Shown one piece after another: positions 5,491 through 8,004 of a stretch of 8,004 bases of DNA; the stretch's first letter is position 1; every line of letters starts with the position of its first letter. The stretch comes from an uncultured Clostridia bacterium. GTDB lineage: Bacteria; Bacillota; Clostridia; UBA1381. A program made the translations under genes and the position numbers. Under the pieces are notes generated by a model. It saw only the letters and a list, made by a program, of their open reading frames with translations, was not told where the DNA came from and did no database searches. Location: the NCBI GenBank assembly GCA_910585795.1, contig CAJUFV010000066.1:1-8004 (forward strand), written 5' to 3'.

Positions 5491-5885
5491 GCACTTTTTT
5501 CATTGGTCTGTTTATCTATGGTGACCGAATATTTTTCACTATTTATTAAATATTTGTAATAATCATGAAGCATAACCATTCCTTCACCGTTAAGCTTTGA
5601 AAGGTCAAGTTCAAAATAATCAGGAACATTTATATTATACCGATGGTCTGTCATTCCGTAAATATAATCTATCGGAACATGAAACAATAATGCCATTTTC
5701 ATTACAGCCTCACAATCAGGTATTCTTACATTGGTTTCCCAATTTGTAACACATGTTCTTGTCACTCCAAGTTTATTTGCCAGCTCACTTTGCGTTAAAT
5801 TATGTTCGCGTCTCAGATGACGTATAATTAACGCCATTTCCTTATAGTTTATTACCTTACTAATAGTTTTTCTTTCTGTTTGCAT
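5487..5885 (-). CDS. XRE-family helix-turn-helix regulator
   Basis: This 132-residue protein is probably a DNA-binding transcription regulator. Residues about 18-75 form a Cro/C1-type helix-turn-helix: IIRHLRREHNLTQSELANKLG, then VTRTCVTNWETNVRIPD with the recognition helix near 41-51, and MALLFHVPIDYIYGMTD. The C-terminal part (about 90-120, FELDLSKLNGEGMVMLHDYYKYL) resembles the short helical tail seen after the HTH in many Clostridia regulators. No sensor domain is visible; its target is unknown. The ATG at 5885 has AAAGGA at 5895-5900 with 9-nt spacing. The internal ATG at 5837, right before the conserved HTH, has a purine-rich AAGGAA abutting it with no spacing, so the longer form with a 16-residue extension is preferred. 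It begins 6 nt after ftsH and its ribosome binding site overlaps the ftsH end, so it is probably co-transcribed with ftsH. No terminator separates it from rpsF. Confidence 0.9.
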   Translation of the reverse strand: MQTERKTISKVINYKEMALIIRHLRREHNLTQSELANKLGVTRTCVTNWETNVRIPDCEAVMKMALLFHVPIDYIYGMTDHRYNINVPDYFELDLSKLNGEGMVMLHDYYKYLINSEKYSVTIDKQTNEKSA

Positions 5886-5891
5886 ATTAAA

Positions 5892-7865
5892 TCATCCTTT
5901 GCTCTCTTTTTCGACGGATTTATCATCTCCAGTGTTTTTTTCTCTGTTTTCTTTCACACCGTTAAATATTTCCATAAACTGCTCTCCTGTAATTGTTTCC
6001 TCATTAATAAGGAAAGAGGAAATTTCGTCAAGAGCATTTCGATTCTCTTTAAGAATATCCATAGCTTTTTCATAACAATTTTTAAGAAGCCGCACCACCT
6101 CGTTGTCTATATCAGTTTTTGTTTCCTCTGAGCAATTTGAAACGCTTCTGCCGTCAAGGTATTTATTCTGTATACTTTCCAATCCGGCCATTCCGAATTT
6201 ATCTGACATTCCGTATTGAGTAATCATACTTCTCGCAAGCTCTGTCGCCCGCTCAATATCATTGGCGGCGCCTGTTGTCTTAACATTAAAAACAAGCTCT
6301 TCCGTTGCGCGGCCCGCAAGGAATACCGTTATCTGGTCAACAATTTCATCCTTTGTCATAAGATAATGCTCTTCCTCCTCCGGCACCTGCATAGTATATC
6401 CCAGAGAACCCATTGTACGCGGTACAATCGTTATTTTATGAACCGGCTGTGTATGCTTCTGCACGGCCGTCGCAATAGCATGACCCACCTCGTGAAAAGC
6501 GACAATACGCTTTTCCTTTTCAGACAAAATTCTATCCTTCTTTTCCTTACCGGCTATAATTATTTCAACAGCCTCCATCAAATCCGCCTGAGTAACCGTC
6601 CTTCGGTTACAGCGTACCGCGCTCAAAGCAGCCTCATTTACCATATTAGCAAGGTCAGCTCCCGCGGCTCCGCTTGTGGCCAGAGCCATTTCATGTAAAT
6701 TTATATCCGGCTCTGTTTTAACATGCTTTATATGAACCCTTAAAATATCCTCTCTTCCCTTTAAATCAGGTTTTTCTACTATAATTCGTCTGTCAAAGCG
6801 TCCGGGTCTTAACAGCGCTTTATCAAGCACCTCTGGACGATTAGTAGCCGCAAGAATTACAAGTCCCTTAGACGAATCAAATCCATCCATTTCCGACAGG
6901 AGCTGATTTAATGTCTGCTCACGCTCATCATTTGAGCTTATCTGATTATCTCTTGATTTACCTATCGCGTCAATTTCATCTATAAATATTATACATGGAG
7001 CCTTTGCGTTTGCCTGCTTAAACAAATCACGCACTCTCGAAGCGCCGACGCCTACAAACATTTCTACAAATTCTGAGCCTGAAAGTGAGAAAAACGGGAC
7101 CTTTGCCTCACCCGCCACAGCTTTTGCCAACAGGGTCTTACCTGTTCCCGGAGGTCCGACAAGCAGCGCGCCTTTCGGCTGCTTCGCTCCTATTGCCTGA
7201 TATTTTGCCGGATTATGCAAATAATCAACAATCTCGTTAAGTGACTCCTTTGCCTCTTCCTGGCCGGCAACATCGGCAAACGTGATTCCTGTCGCGGTCT
7301 CTACATTATACATCTTCGCGCTGGACTGACCGATACCCATTATTCCGCCGCCGCCCATTTTCTTTGACATAGAACGCGTAAGAAGGAAAAACAACAGATA
7401 TATAATTCCCAGCGGAAGTATCCATGTCAAAAAGAAATCCAGTATAGGATTATTACGCTGTATAGGAGTTGAATATTCAACTCCTTTTTCATCAAGCATC
7501 TCCAGCAGTCTGTTATCAATAATATAACCGGTATAATATACATTACGGCTGTTTTTCCTTGCGCTTTCAAGGACAGCCTCCTCATCCACACCAAGGATTT
7601 TCATAAACGCTGCGGCATCCTTTGACTTGAATTCAATCTCCCCTTCAAATTTTTCATATATAGTAAGCTGGTCTCTTGCGAGAACCACCTCATCTATTTT
7701 ATTTTCATTCAGCATTTTTAAAAATTCGCTATATGAAATCTCCTGCCTTTTGGTTGTCTGTACCGACAGCATAATCACATTTAACAACACTGTCGCAGCC
7801 ACAGATATAAACAGAAATATTAACAACGGATTTTTTAAAGGTGAACGATGCTTTTTATTATTCAT
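5892..7865 (-). CDS. ftsH: ATP-dependent zinc metalloprotease FtsH
   Basis: This 657-residue membrane-bound AAA+ protease degrades damaged membrane proteins and selected regulators as a hexamer. Two membrane helices (about 13-35 and 143-163) flank a roughly 105-residue external FtsH domain. The AAA module contains Walker A GPPGTGKT (237-244), the pore-loop FVGVG (270-274), Walker B IIFIDE (292-297) and the second region of homology with arginine fingers R356 and R359 in RPGRFDR. The M41 peptidase has the zinc motif HEVGH (458-462) and the third ligand D536 in TGAANDIERAT. All catalytic residues are intact and the length is typical. The tail after about 630 is charged and variable. The ATG at 7865 has AGGAGG at 7876-7881, 10 nt away. 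It is the first gene of a unit that includes the XRE regulator. In many Firmicutes tilS and hpt lie upstream of ftsH; that side is outside the window. Confidence 0.99.
   Translation of the reverse strand: MNNKKHRSPLKNPLLIFLFISVAATVLLNVIMLSVQTTKRQEISYSEFLKMLNENKIDEVVLARDQLTIYEKFEGEIEFKSKDAAAFMKILGVDEEAVLESARKNSRNVYYTGYIIDNRLLEMLDEKGVEYSTPIQRNNPILDFFLTWILPLGIIYLLFFLLTRSMSKKMGGGGIMGIGQSSAKMYNVETATGITFADVAGQEEAKESLNEIVDYLHNPAKYQAIGAKQPKGALLVGPPGTGKTLLAKAVAGEAKVPFFSLSGSEFVEMFVGVGASRVRDLFKQANAKAPCIIFIDEIDAIGKSRDNQISSNDEREQTLNQLLSEMDGFDSSKGLVILAATNRPEVLDKALLRPGRFDRRIIVEKPDLKGREDILRVHIKHVKTEPDINLHEMALATSGAAGADLANMVNEAALSAVRCNRRTVTQADLMEAVEIIIAGKEKKDRILSEKEKRIVAFHEVGHAIATAVQKHTQPVHKITIVPRTMGSLGYTMQVPEEEEHYLMTKDEIVDQITVFLAGRATEELVFNVKTTGAANDIERATELARSMITQYGMSDKFGMAGLESIQNKYLDGRSVSNCSEETKTDIDNEVVRLLKNCYEKAMDILKENRNALDEISSFLINEETITGEQFMEIFNGVKENREKNTGDDKSVEKESKG
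7464..7485. repeat. Perfect 22-bp palindrome within ftsH
   Basis: AGGAGTTGAAT (7464-7474) is followed immediately by its reverse complement (7475-7485) with no centre. In RNA it would form a 9-bp stem with a 4-nt loop. It encodes KGVEYSTPI of FtsH, just before the second membrane helix. On the plus strand four T's follow it (7486-7489). Confidence 0.9.
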
Positions 7866-7905
7866 TTAAATATGTCCTCCTAAAAATCGGGCTTAATCAA
7901 AAGCT

Positions 7906-7934
7906 ATTGTATCACTTTAAAACAAATTTTTCAA
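7906..7934 (-). promoter_or_regulatory. Sigma-A promoter of ftsH
   Basis: Minus strand TTGAAA (7929-7934), a 17-bp spacer and TACAAT (7906-7911). The expected start is near 7899, giving a leader of about 34 nt that contains the AGGAGG at 7876-7881. The region upstream is very AT-rich. Confidence 0.85.
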
Positions 7935-7966
7935 CTAAAATTGACTATAATTATTAATTTATTCAT

Positions 7967-7994
7967 AAAATATTTCCTTACTCGGAAATATTTT
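7967..7994 (-). terminator. AT-rich hairpin upstream of ftsH, possible terminator of the preceding gene
   Basis: An 11-bp perfect stem (AAAATATTTCC at 7967-7977 with GGAAATATTTT at 7984-7994) encloses a 6-nt loop. On the minus strand the T-run is short and partly within the stem; on the plus strand it is TTTTT then ATTATATT. It could terminate in either direction. The stem is weak (two G-C pairs) and the neighbouring gene is outside the window, so the call is tentative. Confidence 0.45.
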
Positions 7995-8004
7995 TATTAT
8001 ATTG

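Noticed and set aside
6216..6698. Plus-strand open frame of 160 codons, Cys/His-rich
   Set aside because: It lies wholly antisense to the AAA/peptidase region of ftsH, has no ribosome binding site, and its composition is what ftsH codons give in the opposite frame.

Overview
This window looks like the chromosome of a low-to-moderate-GC Firmicute, most likely an anaerobic Clostridia member. That is an inference from four things: the compact all-minus-strand layout, strong AGGAGG-type ribosome binding sites, housekeeping promoters close to TTGACA-N17-TATAAT, and the combination of SLH-domain and copper-amine-oxidase-N-like 'stalk' proteins with a Clostridia-type ECF anti-sigma factor. I could not assign a genus. 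All nine genes lie on the minus strand, so transcription runs from position 8004 towards position 1. No RNA genes, insertion sequences, CRISPR arrays or origins were seen. No stretch over 300 bases lacks a gene.

Region 1 (8004 to about 5487) is the ftsH unit. An AT-rich hairpin near the right edge is followed by a good sigma-A promoter, then ftsH (membrane AAA+ zinc protease). A small XRE-family regulator follows 6 bases after ftsH and uses a ribosome binding site that overlaps the end of ftsH.

Region 2 (about 5490 to 4246) is the classic rpsF-ssb-rpsR operon (S6, SSB, S18). Its near-consensus promoter has a -35 box that contains the stop codon of the XRE gene. Its short leader can fold into mutually exclusive hairpins. 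A clear rho-independent terminator closes the operon.

Region 3 (about 4163 to 530) is the most distinctive part: an ECF sigma factor, an overlapping single-pass membrane anti-sigma factor, and a secreted protein joining three SLH repeats to a YfbK-like von Willebrand A domain with an intact MIDAS. An ECF-type promoter in front has a perfect 22-bp palindrome across its spacer and -10. The likely reading is an envelope-sensing module. The sigma factor probably drives its own operon, the anti-sigma factor restrains it through the membrane, and the SLH-VWA protein is the cell-wall-attached adhesive or sensory output.

Region 4 (533 to the left edge) holds a secreted stalk-domain protein with its own strong promoter. 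That promoter's -35 box again contains the stop codon of the gene before it, and two dyads overlap its -10.

Three starts were shortened or questioned on ribosome-binding-site grounds. The rpsF and sigma-factor genes each have an in-frame GTG inside the ribosome binding site that is not the real start, and rpsR starts ten codons inside its longest frame.
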